Below the pieces are notes generated by a model that made no database searches, was not told the DNA's origin, and saw nothing but the letters and a program-made list of their open reading frames with translations. The translations under genes and the position numbers were made by a program. Source: Duncaniella freteri (GTDB taxonomy: Bacteria; Bacteroidota; Bacteroidia; Bacteroidales; Muribaculaceae). Taken from it: DNA of 64,000 nt. The stretch is taken from assembly GCF_004766125.1 (NCBI RefSeq), contig NZ_SJSA01000001.1, positions 1,116,001 to 1,180,000 on the forward strand, written 5' to 3'. Position 1 is the stretch's first letter. Each line of letters begins with the position of its first letter. Shown piece after piece: positions 54,501-63,691 of the stretch.

Positions 54501-54698
54501 TTCCTTGACGTATACCGCCGTCCGGGTGCGATATATTGGGTACGCACCATACCGACGAATCCGACGAATAAGAACAAAAAATATTGCTTCCTTGACATCA
54601 ACTATTTCACATTCGACTTTAGTCCTGGTGAAACAGAACCGACCTTGGGCACCGGCACAAGCGCATGCTTCATCAGATGTGTTGAAGAAATCCCCTAA
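51561..54698 (+). CDS. Large fimbrial tip-like lipoprotein (DUF4906-like)
   Basis: 1045 aa with lipobox AVASC (Cys21). The first ~250 residues are fimbrillin-like (AVKQISNLCVLVYSADGSEL, IPNGKYQMFAVANMGD). The middle has DUF4906-like features (YSARYSDRP-type YDARYSDRPSNGD, VDWHIEYEEEVDL). The C-terminal third contains RNREFAYGVLYGDGATE-like and YRRPGAIYWVR, and ends in a Cys-containing FIRCVEEIP. No von Willebrand MIDAS is evident. Position at the distal end of the operon and its size match tip adhesins of this fimbria type, so it likely forms the tip; ligand unknown. The convergent metH side is separated by a strong terminator. Confidence 0.8.
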   Translation: MIDRLIKYILIFTLASAVASCTDEILLDNQGIVEGDATVSSTIIFKDLAKSSLGGSRSAGNAVKQISNLCVLVYSADGSELKHHYYADAENGSHNFDSFSIDKEGNSGRPDGDNGTSAEGTTPSARLTFKIPNGKYQMFAVANMGDITRDPDLGEQCKTVDGLKSIRLNWIDKGEGDLYAIDSNTNNQMLGYFTKDNTADRNFTAPAVAVVGNTQLHCWLRRAASKVTVAFDGSRLVNGVRIYLKSVEIKDIPISCPLGKKNTPDADDQVKQGEIIYYPNASADATNYEEWPVINLGHPKYPAENPHGETVPALFFYENMQGNETDNPDIKDKRQDHDKDGSLDAPGLPGDPGYIAKDDVKYGSYIEVHAHYDARYSDRPSNGDIIYRFMLGKDVIKDYDADRNHHFKLTLCFNGYANDVDWHIEYEEEVDLIAPDPYYISYLYDQEAVLPIRLKGTDFSNVYLKAEIIENNWHPDTDDNVYWKGTVHNDGPWHGFLSLTDTKEKIIGDGLHHTNDALWNKNEYNKVLATIDGDPQSRGVRIYRNLSKGEYPNDEVGGYTVDQNDKGIVVNVPFYSRAKQMVPTSGYTGNNPYEAYRRSAKVKLTLYDNTTNKPVTGDDGSEKSQTVTIYQVRRCVNPKGVWRSWNNSESFHVQMKILESEYATSFTGYESDGPWRAKVETNPTGLISLRPSNGENFKNGWLQGKDFTMMDFHIDFNGTCTSKEEVRCAIVLVEYNNYTCKHRILVRQGYAPIALNDANIKWHTCNMYSATEETLSPLEEGSMFRFGNWNDAILASNNKTYGFQAPVGDNTLALAGGNDKKWSDITSQESTDINTPVSFADTKVKNVIGYDNNTETNVRVATIEDYENLRDATNREFAYGVLYGDGATETMESIEDVYEYYRIENGGRGYPESNRGMRGCFVFNTENGNNLFFPIGATGYGQRRTEHAWYGETQLGAGRLQYAWRNEEYKKKDELGYRPLFLDVYRRPGAIYWVRTIPTNPTNKNKKYCFLDINYFTFDFSPGETEPTLGTGTSACFIRCVEEIP

Positions 54699-54721
54699 GT
54701 ATTCATTCGGCATAACTAACT

Positions 54722-54761
54722 CATGCCCCCGGGACTATAGTACTGAAGTCCCGGGGGCATG
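54722..54761. terminator. GC-rich hairpin between fimbrial operon and metH
   Basis: Arms 54722-54736 (CATGCCCCCGGGACT) and 54747-54761 are perfect 15-bp complements around a 10-nt loop. It lies between two converging genes, so is probably bidirectional. Confidence 0.75.
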
Positions 54762-54784
54762 TGATTTACATTAGCCTTGGTCCG

Positions 54785-57700
54785 CTACATACCTTTCCGT
54801 CGGAGATAATCCTCGCGCTGGTCATCGCCGACAGGTCCGAGGTTGAAGTAATGCGCTTCCGGCGCGGCGATATACAGTCCGCATATGCTTGACGACGGAT
54901 TCAGTGCCCCCGGCTGTGTCAACGATACCCCTATCTCATCCATACCTGTAAGCACGGCTATACGATGGTTGAGCGACGTGTCGGGGAGCGAATTGTAGCC
55001 CATGGCGGGACGTATCCCCTGATATCTCCCCTGCAAAAGCTCCTGAAGCGGCATGTCAGGCTCCTCTGCGGCATACCTCCACAGTTCTCGCCTCACAAGG
55101 CGGTGAAGCCATTCCGAGGCAGCCTCGGCAAGACGGTCGGCCAACGCCTGAAGAAGCAATGCGCGATAATCATCCCCCTGCGACCTCAGGACCTCACACT
55201 CCTCCCTCACATCAACACTCACTGCAAATGCCCCTATCCAGTCCCCGTCACGGCAAACAAAATCGGCAAGAGCCGGAAATCTGCCGGAGGAATCGGGCTG
55301 CTGACGGCGCATTGTAGGTATCCTCACCTCTGTGCCATCAATCTTAGCCACTATATCATCACCCTCCGAACGTGCCTCAACAAGATTGACCACTCCCCTC
55401 ACCTGCCGGTCGAACGCCCTGATAGCATCAAAGGCATCCCGGGCGAGTGAAAGTGCGGCAGATGCCTTGTCACGCCCTTCATTGCCGGAATGTGCTGTGA
55501 TATAGCTCTCCCTGCAAGAAGGACAGGAATGCACGTAAAAAGCATCACAGAGGGTAGCCGGGAGCTTCCAGACATTAAGGAACGGACGCCAGTTGACAAG
55601 CGGGACAAGCTCCTCCACAGGTATATCCACAACCCTGCGCCCCCTGCATGCAGGCATTGCCGACGGAGCCGCCACACAGGCAGGACGAAGCCGAGCCTCG
55701 GCAAGCGGGACAAGCGGATGAGCCGACCTCTGCTCCATATCCGTGCGAAGCAGCCTGGCATTCTCCTTGAGCTCCCTTATATAAGTCTCCCGGGTTGAAG
55801 GGTTGAGCAGACGTGAGGCAAGCAGCGGGTTCTGTGCGGCATCCGGGACATGGATCACAGGTCCGTCATACACAGGGTCGATCTTCAGAGCCGTGTGGAG
55901 CCCGGAAGTGGTGGCACCACCCACCATAAGCGGTATCGACACCCCTGCACGCCTCAGCTCCCGCGCCACAGTGACCATTTCGTCAAGCGACGGAGTGATA
56001 AGCCCCGAGAGGCATATTATGTCAGGACGTTCCCTCAGCGCGGTCTGCACTATGGTCTCAGCCGGCACCATCACTCCGAGGTCGATCACCTCATAGTTGT
56101 TGCAGGCAAGCACTATCGACACTATGTTCTTGCCTATGTCATGCACATCACCCTTCACGGTGGCAAACAGTATCTTGCCGGCACTACCCACAACTTTGGA
56201 TCCCCCACAACTGTTACAGCGGTCGATCTCAGGCTGCAATATAGCCACGGCACTCTTCATGGTGCGTGCCGTCTTGACCACTTGAGGCAGGAACATCTTA
56301 CCTTCGCCAAACAGCTCGCCTACCCTGTTCATACCCTCCATGAGCGGACCGTCAATGACCGCTACCGGCTTCATGCCTCCGGCTATAGCCTCGGATATAT
56401 CTCCGGAAAGATGAGCCTGGATACCGTGAACGAGAGAATACACAAGCCTCTCCCCTACAGGCAGTGACCGCCATTCCTCCACGCGCTTCTCCCCTGCCGA
56501 CTCCCCTCCTTTGGATGAGGGGATGTGGGATGAGGCATAAGCCGCAAGGTCATCGGAAGCTCCCTTACGCCTGCACAGTATCACATCCTCAAGCAAGCTA
56601 CGCAGCTCAGGCTCAATGTCGGGATAGCTCACCGAAGCGGCAGGGTTTACTATGCCCATATCCATCCCCGCCTTGACAGCGTGATAAAGGAACACCGCAT
56701 GCATAGCCTCGCGCAGAGGATTATTGCCGCGGAACGCGAACGAGAGGTTGCTCACACCGCCGCTCACTTTCGCGCCCGGCAGATTGTTCTTTATCCACTC
56801 CACAGCACGTATGAAGTCAAGCCCGTAACGGTCGTGCTCCTCTATGCCAGTGGCAATGGATAGTATATTGGGGTCGAATATGATATCCTCGGCAGGAAAT
56901 CCGGCAACCTCCGTGAGAAGCCTGTAGGCGCGTGAGCACACCTCTATCTTCCTGTCGAACACATCAGCCTGCCCTGCCTCGTCGAAAGCCATCACCACGA
57001 CAGCCGCTCCCAGGCTCCTTATCCTGCGCGCGCGCCACAAGAATGCCTCCTCACCCTCTTTGAGAGATATGGAATTGACTATACCTTTCCCCTGAGTGCA
57101 TTTCAGCGCGCTCTCTATCACATCCCATTTGGATGAGTCAATCATCACCGGCACGCGTGCTATGTCGGGTTCGGATGCAAGAAGATTCAGGAAACGGCAC
57201 ATCTCATGGCGAGCGTCAAGAAGACCGTCGTCCATATTTATGTCTATTATCTGCGCTCCGTCCTCCACCTGCTTGCGGGCTATTGCAATAGCCTCGTCAT
57301 AACTGCCTTCACTGATAAGACGGAGAAATTTTCGCGAGCCTGCCACATTGCACCTCTCCCCTACATTTATAAAATTCCTTTCGGGAACCACAGCAAGCAT
57401 CTCAAGTCCTGACAGCCTCATCTGCCGGCTGACAGCCGGCGGTATATGCGGGGACTTCCCCTCGACTATCGCAGGATATGCGGCTATATGTCCGGGAGTG
57501 GTACCGCAGCATCCTCCTATTATATTTACAAGACCCTCGTCCACGAGTTCCGCCATCACCTGTGCCATGCTCCCGGGTGTCTCGCTATAGCCGCCCGAGG
57601 CGTCAGGCAACCCCGCATTGGGATGACAGGACACAGGATAAGGACTTATGCGGGCAAGTTCTGCCACCCATGGTTTTATATCCCTCGGACCGAACGAACA

Positions 57701-58387
57701 GTTCAGCCCTATGGAGTATATGGGAGCATGGCTCACAGAGGCGATGAACGCTTCAAGGGTCTGTCCCGAGAATGTCCTCCCATCCTTTCCGGCTATGGTC
57801 ACCGAAAGCATCACAGGCACTTCACGCCCTGTATCCCTCATCACACTGACAGCCGCATCAAGCCCTGCCTTAAGATTCAGAGTGTCGAATACAGTCTCGA
57901 AAAGCAACAGGTCCACACCACCTTCAATCAGCCCCTCTATCTGTTCGGTATAGGCATCATACAGCTCATCGTAAGTGACCGCCCTCATCCCCGGATCATT
58001 CATGTCCGGACTCATAGAGGCTGTCTTGTTGGTGGGTCCGATGCTTCCCGCCACCATGATCTCACGTCCCGAGGCATCCGCCACCTTACGCGCTATCCTC
58101 GCACCCTCACGGCTTATCTCACGCGCCAGGTCCTGCATTGAATAGTCGGCAAGCGATATGGCATTGGCATTGAAAGTATTAGTGGAGATGATATCGGCTC
58201 CGGCATCCACATATTGCCGGTGAATATCCTCGATCACATCAGGACGTGTAAGGCACAGCACATCATTGTTGCCTTTGAGGTCCACCTGCCAGAAAGCAAA
58301 TCTATCTCCGCGGAAATCCTTTTCACAAAGTCCCCTGCGCTGGATCATGGTGCCCATAGCACCGTCAAGTATTCTTATTTTTCGCAA
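54785..58387 (-). CDS. metH: Cobalamin-dependent methionine synthase
   Basis: 1200 aa with all four modules. The homocysteine domain starts [15 protein letters not shown] and has the zinc ligands [10 protein letters not shown]. The methyl-THF (pterin) domain includes [15 protein letters not shown]. The B12-binding domain has [13 protein letters not shown] (the cobalt-ligand His, DxHxxG). The C-terminal SAM activation domain has [15 protein letters not shown]. Converts homocysteine to methionine using 5-methyl-THF from MetF. The only possible start in frame after the upstream stop is TTG at 58387; no ribosome site is evident. No cobalamin riboswitch fits in the short gap upstream (141 bp). Confidence 0.95.
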   Translation of the reverse strand: MRKIRILDGAMGTMIQRRGLCEKDFRGDRFAFWQVDLKGNNDVLCLTRPDVIEDIHRQYVDAGADIISTNTFNANAISLADYSMQDLAREISREGARIARKVADASGREIMVAGSIGPTNKTASMSPDMNDPGMRAVTYDELYDAYTEQIEGLIEGGVDLLLFETVFDTLNLKAGLDAAVSVMRDTGREVPVMLSVTIAGKDGRTFSGQTLEAFIASVSHAPIYSIGLNCSFGPRDIKPWVAELARISPYPVSCHPNAGLPDASGGYSETPGSMAQVMAELVDEGLVNIIGGCCGTTPGHIAAYPAIVEGKSPHIPPAVSRQMRLSGLEMLAVVPERNFINVGERCNVAGSRKFLRLISEGSYDEAIAIARKQVEDGAQIIDINMDDGLLDARHEMCRFLNLLASEPDIARVPVMIDSSKWDVIESALKCTQGKGIVNSISLKEGEEAFLWRARRIRSLGAAVVVMAFDEAGQADVFDRKIEVCSRAYRLLTEVAGFPAEDIIFDPNILSIATGIEEHDRYGLDFIRAVEWIKNNLPGAKVSGGVSNLSFAFRGNNPLREAMHAVFLYHAVKAGMDMGIVNPAASVSYPDIEPELRSLLEDVILCRRKGASDDLAAYASSHIPSSKGGESAGEKRVEEWRSLPVGERLVYSLVHGIQAHLSGDISEAIAGGMKPVAVIDGPLMEGMNRVGELFGEGKMFLPQVVKTARTMKSAVAILQPEIDRCNSCGGSKVVGSAGKILFATVKGDVHDIGKNIVSIVLACNNYEVIDLGVMVPAETIVQTALRERPDIICLSGLITPSLDEMVTVARELRRAGVSIPLMVGGATTSGLHTALKIDPVYDGPVIHVPDAAQNPLLASRLLNPSTRETYIRELKENARLLRTDMEQRSAHPLVPLAEARLRPACVAAPSAMPACRGRRVVDIPVEELVPLVNWRPFLNVWKLPATLCDAFYVHSCPSCRESYITAHSGNEGRDKASAALSLARDAFDAIRAFDRQVRGVVNLVEARSEGDDIVAKIDGTEVRIPTMRRQQPDSSGRFPALADFVCRDGDWIGAFAVSVDVREECEVLRSQGDDYRALLLQALADRLAEAASEWLHRLVRRELWRYAAEEPDMPLQELLQGRYQGIRPAMGYNSLPDTSLNHRIAVLTGMDEIGVSLTQPGALNPSSSICGLYIAAPEAHYFNLGPVGDDQREDYLRRKGM

Positions 58388-58528
58388 AACCGTTCTGAAG
58401 AATTAGAGATGAGAGTATAATGATTGCATATCAATATAAAATGGAAAAAGTTGTCTCGGCATAGAGAATGAATCCTGATAATAATTCATTTCTATACAGA
58501 AACAACTTTATGTCAGATTATAAAAAAT

Positions 58529-59314
58529 TTACGGACGCTGATATCCGTCCTTGGTGGCACGTTTGGTCATACGCTCGATACGTGCCTTTGTCTCGGGATG
58601 AGAAGAGAACATGCGGTCGATATAGCTTGATGACCCGCCTGCCTTGTTCTCCATATCAAGGAACTTCTCAAACGCCTTTACCATACCCCATGGATTGCGG
58701 CCATTGGATACGAGGAACTCATATCCGCAGTCGTCAGCCTCATGCTCCTGCTTCTGAGAGAACTTTGCACCTGCGAGTGACTCGCCGAGCTTGCCGAGCT
58801 GCGAGTCGGTGAGTGCGGCAGCAACATCGCTTGTGGATGCTATCACATCCTTGGCGGCTCCGGTAAGAAGTTCCTGCTTGAAAGCATTCTTGCTGTGATG
58901 CTTGCCCACATGACCTATCTCATGACCTATTATGCCCATGAGCTCGTCATCGTCCATGATATCCATAAGCGATGAGAACACGCGCACACTTCCGTCAGGG
59001 CAAGCGAAGGCGTTCACATCGATCACCTCATACACCTTGAAGTTCAAGGGTATGCCATTGATATCATTGATACCCTCTACAAGCTTGTTGAGACGCTTTG
59101 TGTAAGGGCTGTCGGCATCCGATACCTTATTGTGGGTATCCATCCAGTCCACCGACTCCTTTACATAAGAAGCCATCTGGGCATCGGTCAGGGTAAGAGC
59201 CTTTACACCCTTGGCGGCTGCTCCAACGAGTTTACCTACCTTGAACTGGGCATTAGCTGTGCCGGCCATACACATAATCAGCACGGCAGCGAGAATTGCT
59301 GTAATTTTTTTCAT
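58529..59314 (-). CDS. M48-family zinc metallopeptidase
   Basis: 261 aa with signal peptide (ILAAVLIMCMAGTANAQ), so periplasmic or, if retained, membrane-anchored. Zinc motif HEIGH in GIIGHEIGHVGKHHS (residues ~136-150) and the third ligand Glu in QEHEADDCGYEF. It resembles the BepA/LoiP-type Gram-negative M48 proteases for envelope protein quality control; the target is unknown. Ends beside metH, on the same strand but 141 bp away, and faces the capsid-like gene unit in the other direction. Confidence 0.88.
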   Translation of the reverse strand: MKKITAILAAVLIMCMAGTANAQFKVGKLVGAAAKGVKALTLTDAQMASYVKESVDWMDTHNKVSDADSPYTKRLNKLVEGINDINGIPLNFKVYEVIDVNAFACPDGSVRVFSSLMDIMDDDELMGIIGHEIGHVGKHHSKNAFKQELLTGAAKDVIASTSDVAAALTDSQLGKLGESLAGAKFSQKQEHEADDCGYEFLVSNGRNPWGMVKAFEKFLDMENKAGGSSSYIDRMFSSHPETKARIERMTKRATKDGYQRP

Positions 59315-59354
59315 CGTAAAATATACAATTAAAGATTATGGTTAAAGATGGCAG

Positions 59355-59362
59355 CAAAATTA
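59355..59362 (-). promoter_or_regulatory. -7 box of the M48 peptidase gene
   Basis: TAATTTTG on the minus strand, 40 bp upstream of the ATG at 59314. The -33 region is weak. Confidence 0.4.
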
Positions 59363-59420
59363 CTCAATTTTTTCCTATGCAGCGCGACATTACCGCACTT
59401 TTTCTCCCACCACACGCAAG

Positions 59421-59428
59421 TAATTTTG
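59421..59428 (+). promoter_or_regulatory. -7 box of the small-protein/capsid unit
   Basis: TAATTTTG at 59421-59428. A T-rich stretch (ACTTTTT, around 59396-59403) is at about the right spacing for a -33 box but does not match TTTG exactly. The expected leader to the ATG at 59460 is about 25 nt. Confidence 0.5.
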
Positions 59429-59459
59429 CAATGTCAATCAAAATAACAACAGCACTGCT

Positions 59460-59654
59460 ATGAATGAAGAGAAACTGCCACCCGACGAGTCCCCCACTCC
59501 AACAGCAACCCCACAGCCAGGACCCGCTCCAGGCTCTCCGCCCGATCTCTCGCTATGGGAACTGATGAGAGCCTCCGGTACACCAACGGAGAAGGATGAC
59601 ACATCATCCCGCGTACTGACCAATATCCGACCCAGCATATGGGACATCGCATGA
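59460..59654 (+). CDS. Small proline-rich protein upstream of the capsid-like gene
   Basis: 64 aa. A Pro/Thr/Ser-rich, probably disordered N-terminal half (KLPPDESPTPTATPQPGPAP) is followed by a more structured end, LSLWELMRASGTP, then SSRVLTNIRPSIWDIA. I do not recognise a family. Because it sits 46 bp before the capsid-like gene, behind the same promoter, it could be a scaffold or cargo/targeting partner; this is inference from position only. The hydrophobic C-terminal peptide is suggestive of a docking tail. Confidence 0.6.
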   Translation: MNEEKLPPDESPTPTATPQPGPAPGSPPDLSLWELMRASGTPTEKDDTSSRVLTNIRPSIWDIA

Positions 59655-59700
59655 CAAAGCTCACACACCAAAAAATCCTATAACCATAAATCCATAAGAC

Positions 59701-60924
59701 ATGTCAGCAACAATCACAGAAGGCACAATCAACGGCACACCGGTCACCACCCAGATCACCGCACAGGTATCACCGTCACTCCTGCGCAGCGAGATCGACG
59801 AACGCATCACCAAAATACGCCCGTCATCCACACCTCTCGATCAGATATCACGCATGGCGGGAGCACGTAAGGCAGGCTCAATGAAAGTCGAATACTACTC
59901 GGTGGACCTCAAGCCCGGCAGCGCGCACACCCAGGGAACGATAGCCGCCAAGACCATCACAAAAGATGACCCCATCGAGATCACAATCGATGCGAAATCA
60001 GTATTGTCAACATCCGATACCGTGCTCTTGCCGACTATAAAGAACTCCGACGGTGTGCCATTGGTGGCTTATGTAATCAAGACAAACGGAAAGAAAATCA
60101 CTCTCCTGCCTGTCAATGTCAATTACAACGAGGATGGCGAATTCCTGTTTCCTGCCATCCATGAAAACACCATTATAGTGAGAATGGGGCGCGCCGCCGG
60201 AGAGCTTGATGTACAGACTCCTCAGTTTGCCACTCTACCCACCAAGGACTTCAACTTCTGTCAGATATTCAAGGCACAGATAGAGGAGTCAATGCTACAG
60301 CGGCTCTCCGATAAGGAGGTGGGATGGACTTTCTCCGACCAGGAAGAGGTAGCTATACTGGATATGCGTATGTGCATGGAACGAACATTCCTATTCGGCA
60401 ACAAGAGATGCATAAAAATCAATGACAACTCCGACATACTGTTGACCGGAGGCATATGGAACCAGACCTCAAAAGAATTTACCTACAACAAAGATACCCT
60501 CGACAGCAGGATACTGATCAACATGATGCGCAAAGCGTTCTCCGACTCCAACGGATCCACTCGTAAAGTGCTTCTCGCGGGATCAGGTCTCATCGAAAGG
60601 CTGAATTCACTCGAACACAACCGAGTGTTATCGGGCAACGAGCGCGTCACAAAATGGGGTGTCGATTTCGACTATGTTGTATCCAAATTCGGCTCTCTCT
60701 ACGTTGCCCGCTGCGAAGTGTTCGACCTGTGCGGTATGGAGGACTACGGAATGATCGTCGACCCCGAGTACATCACCAAATACTCTCATGTGCCATTCTC
60801 GGCGGAGCGCATCAGCTTCCACAAGCAAGGTGTGCGCAACACTGAGGCTGTAGTGCTCACCGAAGCCTCCTGTCTTGTGCTACGCTACCCCAACGCCCAC
60901 ATGCGCATCGTGCCTCAGAACTGA
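59701..60924 (+). CDS. Phage major-capsid-like protein (HK97-fold candidate, SU10/DUF5309-like)
   Basis: 407 aa. Sequence pattern of phage major capsid proteins of the SU10/DUF5309 type: N-terminal SPSLLRSEIDERITKIRPSS, TPLDQISRMAGARKAGSMKV, EYYSVDLKPG, then a long P-domain-like region and a C-terminal shell-like end (TEAVVLTEASCLVLRYPNAH, RIVP). No portal, terminase, protease or tail gene is near. The only partner is the small gene upstream; its own promoter precedes that gene and a very long hairpin follows this one. The base composition looks like the host's. Thus an isolated capsid-like gene; a domesticated capsid, a nanocompartment shell, or a phage remnant are the alternatives. The fold assignment is by pattern, not by search. 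Confidence 0.6.
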   Translation: MSATITEGTINGTPVTTQITAQVSPSLLRSEIDERITKIRPSSTPLDQISRMAGARKAGSMKVEYYSVDLKPGSAHTQGTIAAKTITKDDPIEITIDAKSVLSTSDTVLLPTIKNSDGVPLVAYVIKTNGKKITLLPVNVNYNEDGEFLFPAIHENTIIVRMGRAAGELDVQTPQFATLPTKDFNFCQIFKAQIEESMLQRLSDKEVGWTFSDQEEVAILDMRMCMERTFLFGNKRCIKINDNSDILLTGGIWNQTSKEFTYNKDTLDSRILINMMRKAFSDSNGSTRKVLLAGSGLIERLNSLEHNRVLSGNERVTKWGVDFDYVVSKFGSLYVARCEVFDLCGMEDYGMIVDPEYITKYSHVPFSAERISFHKQGVRNTEAVVLTEASCLVLRYPNAHMRIVPQN

Positions 60925-60951
60925 TCCACAGAGACCAAAGCTACGTAAAAT

Positions 60952-61090
60952 ATAAGACAGGAGAACAGGAGCACTCTTACCTGAACAAAAAAATCCAAGA
61001 CCATAGAACCCGAGGGGCTATATCTTTAGTCCTCTGGTTCTATGGTCTTTTTTGTGTCAGGTAAGATTATTACTGTTCTCCTGTCTTTAT
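60952..61090 (+). repeat. Nested long hairpin downstream of the capsid-like gene
   Basis: Outer arms (about 60952-60968 and 61073-61090, plus TTACCTGA / TCAGGTAA further in) and an inner 19-bp stem (60997-61015 with 61031-61049, one mismatch) make one ~139-bp stem-loop ending in T-rich sequence. Works as a terminator for the capsid unit. The inner stem is nearly identical to the one at 63911-63962. Confidence 0.65.
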
Positions 61091-61106
61091 TATCAGTAAA
61101 TACTAC

Positions 61107-62430
61107 TGGTGCGATAAAAATCGCGTTAGTTTAAAAATCATCAAATAAAGAGAGTTCTTTGACATTTTGGTCTGAATTGGTTGATGGGTCTTGTTTGGTC
61201 ATAAGCCATCGCAGGTCGACACGCTCCAAGGCAGAGATTCTGATCAAGGTCGCCACCTCGGTAATAGAATAGCAGCTGTTATAATTGGCTTTTATTCTTG
61301 CTACCGTCAGATAGGCTATGATGGCAGTCCAAATGTGGACTTTAACGGCATTTTCGGAGAATCCCCAAAGATTCTTGACGACGATGTTCTGCTTAATCCA
61401 CTTGAAGAAAACCTCTATATCCCAACGGTGACGATAAAGATTGGTGATTTCCAATGCGCTGACTTCAAAGTTATTGGATATGAAATCAACAATGGCATCA
61501 TTGTCCATGTCATATACTCTTACGAATCTCATATCCTCAGGATAGAGCTTGCAGGACTTGTATCCGGTGACACGAATCCGAGAGTCTTCTATGATACTTG
61601 GGGTCGTATCGGGGATAGCCAACTGCTCTATGGTTGTGAACTTCATGTTCTCTTTTGGGCGTGACACCCAGAATGCCTGCGACTGATGGAATCTGAACAG
61701 TGCCTTGAAGTCAACATACGCCTTGTCCATTACATAAAAAGCGAATGGTTCCGGTGTGAGCATGTCGAGTTCGTTACTGTCATGCCATTTACCATCAGTG
61801 ATATGGATGTTGGTGGGTATACTTCCTCGTAAATCAAGCAAAGTATGCATTTTAACTGCCCCCTTGCTGTATTTGCCCAACGCCCACGCTGCGAGTTTTA
61901 TGCTTGTGGATATGGTCGTGGAGTCCAACGCATAAATTACGTTGTCTATGGTTATCTCTGAGAGTTGAACCTTTGAATACATTGGTCTAACCAATCCGAT
62001 AAGATAAAACCCAAGTCCCTCAAAAATACGATAATCCCTGCTTTCGTTTGCGCGAGACAATGATGTATGGTTCACTGTGTTGCGAAAACCGAGGTGATAT
62101 AGGATTTTCGAGTGGGCTTCCAAACATAGACAAATGTCTCTAAGTGAATCACACCCTGTCAATTGACCAAAGAGCAGATGAAGGAGGTGGTTGTAACTGG
62201 TGAGATTCTTTACATGCCAATCGCCTTTATATTGCTTTACCAGCTTATCGAACCAGTAGCGCGGTATAAACTCGATGACTTGGGAGAACACGAACTTTCC
62301 TTGATTCATAATCTTGATGCTTCTGAACAACAAGACTAATAAACCAAATTCAAATCAAAAAATCAATGTACTCTTGTATTTGACTAAATACTAATATATT
62401 AATCACAGTGGTTGGATTTTTATCGCACCA
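61107..62430 (-). mobile_element. IS4-family insertion sequence
   Basis: About 1324 bp. Terminal inverted repeats of 16 bp: TGGTGCGATAAAAATC at the left end (61107-61122) and its exact complement at the right end (62415-62430). Flanked on both sides by CTAC (61103-61106 and 62431-62434), a possible 4-bp target duplication. It carries one transposase gene. The element lies 17 bp from the long hairpin and 8 bp from the stop codon of the next gene. Confidence 0.85.
61131..62309 (-). CDS. IS4-family transposase (DDE, YREK motif)
   Basis: 392 aa from ATG 62309; ATG 62333 is a longer alternative. The N-terminal DUF4372-like region is FSQVIEFIPRYWFDKLV. DDE triad: first Asp in ALDSTTI, second Asp in MDKAYVDF, and the catalytic Glu in the exact Y-(2)R-(3)E-(6)K motif YRHRWDIEVFFKWIK. 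Full length and apparently intact; transposes the element by cut-and-paste within its terminal repeats. Confidence 0.92.
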   Translation of the reverse strand: MNQGKFVFSQVIEFIPRYWFDKLVKQYKGDWHVKNLTSYNHLLHLLFGQLTGCDSLRDICLCLEAHSKILYHLGFRNTVNHTSLSRANESRDYRIFEGLGFYLIGLVRPMYSKVQLSEITIDNVIYALDSTTISTSIKLAAWALGKYSKGAVKMHTLLDLRGSIPTNIHITDGKWHDSNELDMLTPEPFAFYVMDKAYVDFKALFRFHQSQAFWVSRPKENMKFTTIEQLAIPDTTPSIIEDSRIRVTGYKSCKLYPEDMRFVRVYDMDNDAIVDFISNNFEVSALEITNLYRHRWDIEVFFKWIKQNIVVKNLWGFSENAVKVHIWTAIIAYLTVARIKANYNSCYSITEVATLIRISALERVDLRWLMTKQDPSTNSDQNVKELSLFDDF

Positions 62431-62437
62431 CTACTAA

Positions 62438-63010
62438 TCAGTAAACAATAATCTCTCCGGGCTTTGTAGCTGGAGGTATAAACGGCTCAAACCTCTTATC
62501 AGGCAACAGCCTGCGGAACTCATCATAACTCGGATCAAAGTGAACACTTCTGTAAATATCATCTTGGATAAAAATAGGTTCTAATGTTTCCTTGTGCATA
62601 TATACCTGAATGACAAACCTCGGAACTATTCTTACTTTCCTAAGACCAGGTTTTCCTCCATATCTTCTAATTTCTCCCATCCTATGACAAATATAATCAG
62701 CCGTATCCCTCATGAATTTAACTGTTATAATATCATTCTTAAATATAGGATGTTCTTCTTGTTTCGGAAAACTGAATATAACAGGAACAAGAGTGTCAGA
62801 CCTATATTTTGGAGCTACATCATCACACACTTGCCGAGCTATTTCTAAGATCTTAGCCTCTGTATCTTTAGAGAAATAGAGTCTATTAAAAGGCTTCTCT
62901 ACAGGAACATCTTCTGGGATATCAGCAAGGATATCAGCAGGCACGTCTCCGAATGTCATCACTGCAGATGAAATCAGACTAACCATAAATAATGTAATAC
63001 ATTTTTTCAT
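62438..63010 (-). CDS. Secreted protein of unknown function
   Basis: 190 aa from ATG 63010; a longer ORF extension is not coding, as it overlaps the next gene. Signal peptide ends near AVMTFGDVP. The mature part has ILEIARQVCDDVAP, RYGGKPGLRKVRIVPRFVIQ and ends RFEPFIPPATKPGEIIVY. I do not recognise a family. Base composition is strikingly AT-rich compared with the rest of the window, suggesting transfer. Located 19 bp after the following lipoprotein gene in the same operon. Confidence 0.65.
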   Translation of the reverse strand: MKKCITLFMVSLISSAVMTFGDVPADILADIPEDVPVEKPFNRLYFSKDTEAKILEIARQVCDDVAPKYRSDTLVPVIFSFPKQEEHPIFKNDIITVKFMRDTADYICHRMGEIRRYGGKPGLRKVRIVPRFVIQVYMHKETLEPIFIQDDIYRSVHFDPSYDEFRRLLPDKRFEPFIPPATKPGEIIVY

Positions 63011-63029
63011 AATACTGTTTATTTTGTCA

Positions 63030-63605
63030 TTAAAAATATCTATTTGGTCTACGCATATAACCAAAAAAATATGGCATAGGCAATGAGTCCTCATACGGAA
63101 AAAACCACGAAATGCTTTCAGCATTGTAATCATACAAAATACCTGGTACTCCTAATATTTGAGCAGCCTCTTTATCTTTATCAGACGGTCCAGTACCACG
63201 ACTACCAACACCATAATATGGCGTATGACAATGAAAAAAAGCACATAGAGCATTTTTATTTTCTACATCACCATATTTAATTATTGGTGATATCTCTGAT
63301 TCATAGGACGTATTTGGACCATAAAACCATTCACTAAACCAATAATCACCTTTATCATAATAAATATAAAATCCAATTTCAAGTCGTGAATTGTCATTTA
63401 CATATGATAACATCCTATCCCATGCACGACACATTTCATTATCAACCCTTAAATTGTTAACTATATCATATACATGAGGATACTGAAAATCTTCCGTACT
63501 TCTACCTTTATATTCAGATGGCTCTTCAATATCATCATTGCACGAAGTCAAAAACAATGAAAGTAATACAAATGGAACTGACAATATTTTTATTGGTATA
63601 CGCAT
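63030..63605 (-). CDS. Lipoprotein with JAMM/DUF4329-like His motif
   Basis: 191 aa with lipobox FLTSC (Cys22). The C-terminal half contains HCHTPYYGVGSRGTGPSDKD, where two His and a following S-x-x-D resemble the metal site of JAB/MPN (JAMM) or DUF4329 proteins; spacing is a little longer than in canonical JAMM (14 residues after the second His). Function therefore only suggested. AT-rich. First gene of a two-gene minus-strand unit. Upstream a TACCTTTG box (63742-63735) and a 9-bp inverted repeat (63692-63730) may control it. Confidence 0.6.
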   Translation of the reverse strand: MRIPIKILSVPFVLLSLFLTSCNDDIEEPSEYKGRSTEDFQYPHVYDIVNNLRVDNEMCRAWDRMLSYVNDNSRLEIGFYIYYDKGDYWFSEWFYGPNTSYESEISPIIKYGDVENKNALCAFFHCHTPYYGVGSRGTGPSDKDKEAAQILGVPGILYDYNAESISWFFPYEDSLPMPYFFGYMRRPNRYF

Positions 63606-63691
63606 AACATCTACTATGTGATAAATTTATAAATAACTATTATGAACACTATAAACAGAATAGCATCCATACAAAACTGGCAACTGACTGT

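Noticed and set aside
58388..58528. Possible cobalamin riboswitch upstream of metH
   Set aside because: Only about 140 bp available, no B12-box-like sequence, and the gap ends at the M48 gene.
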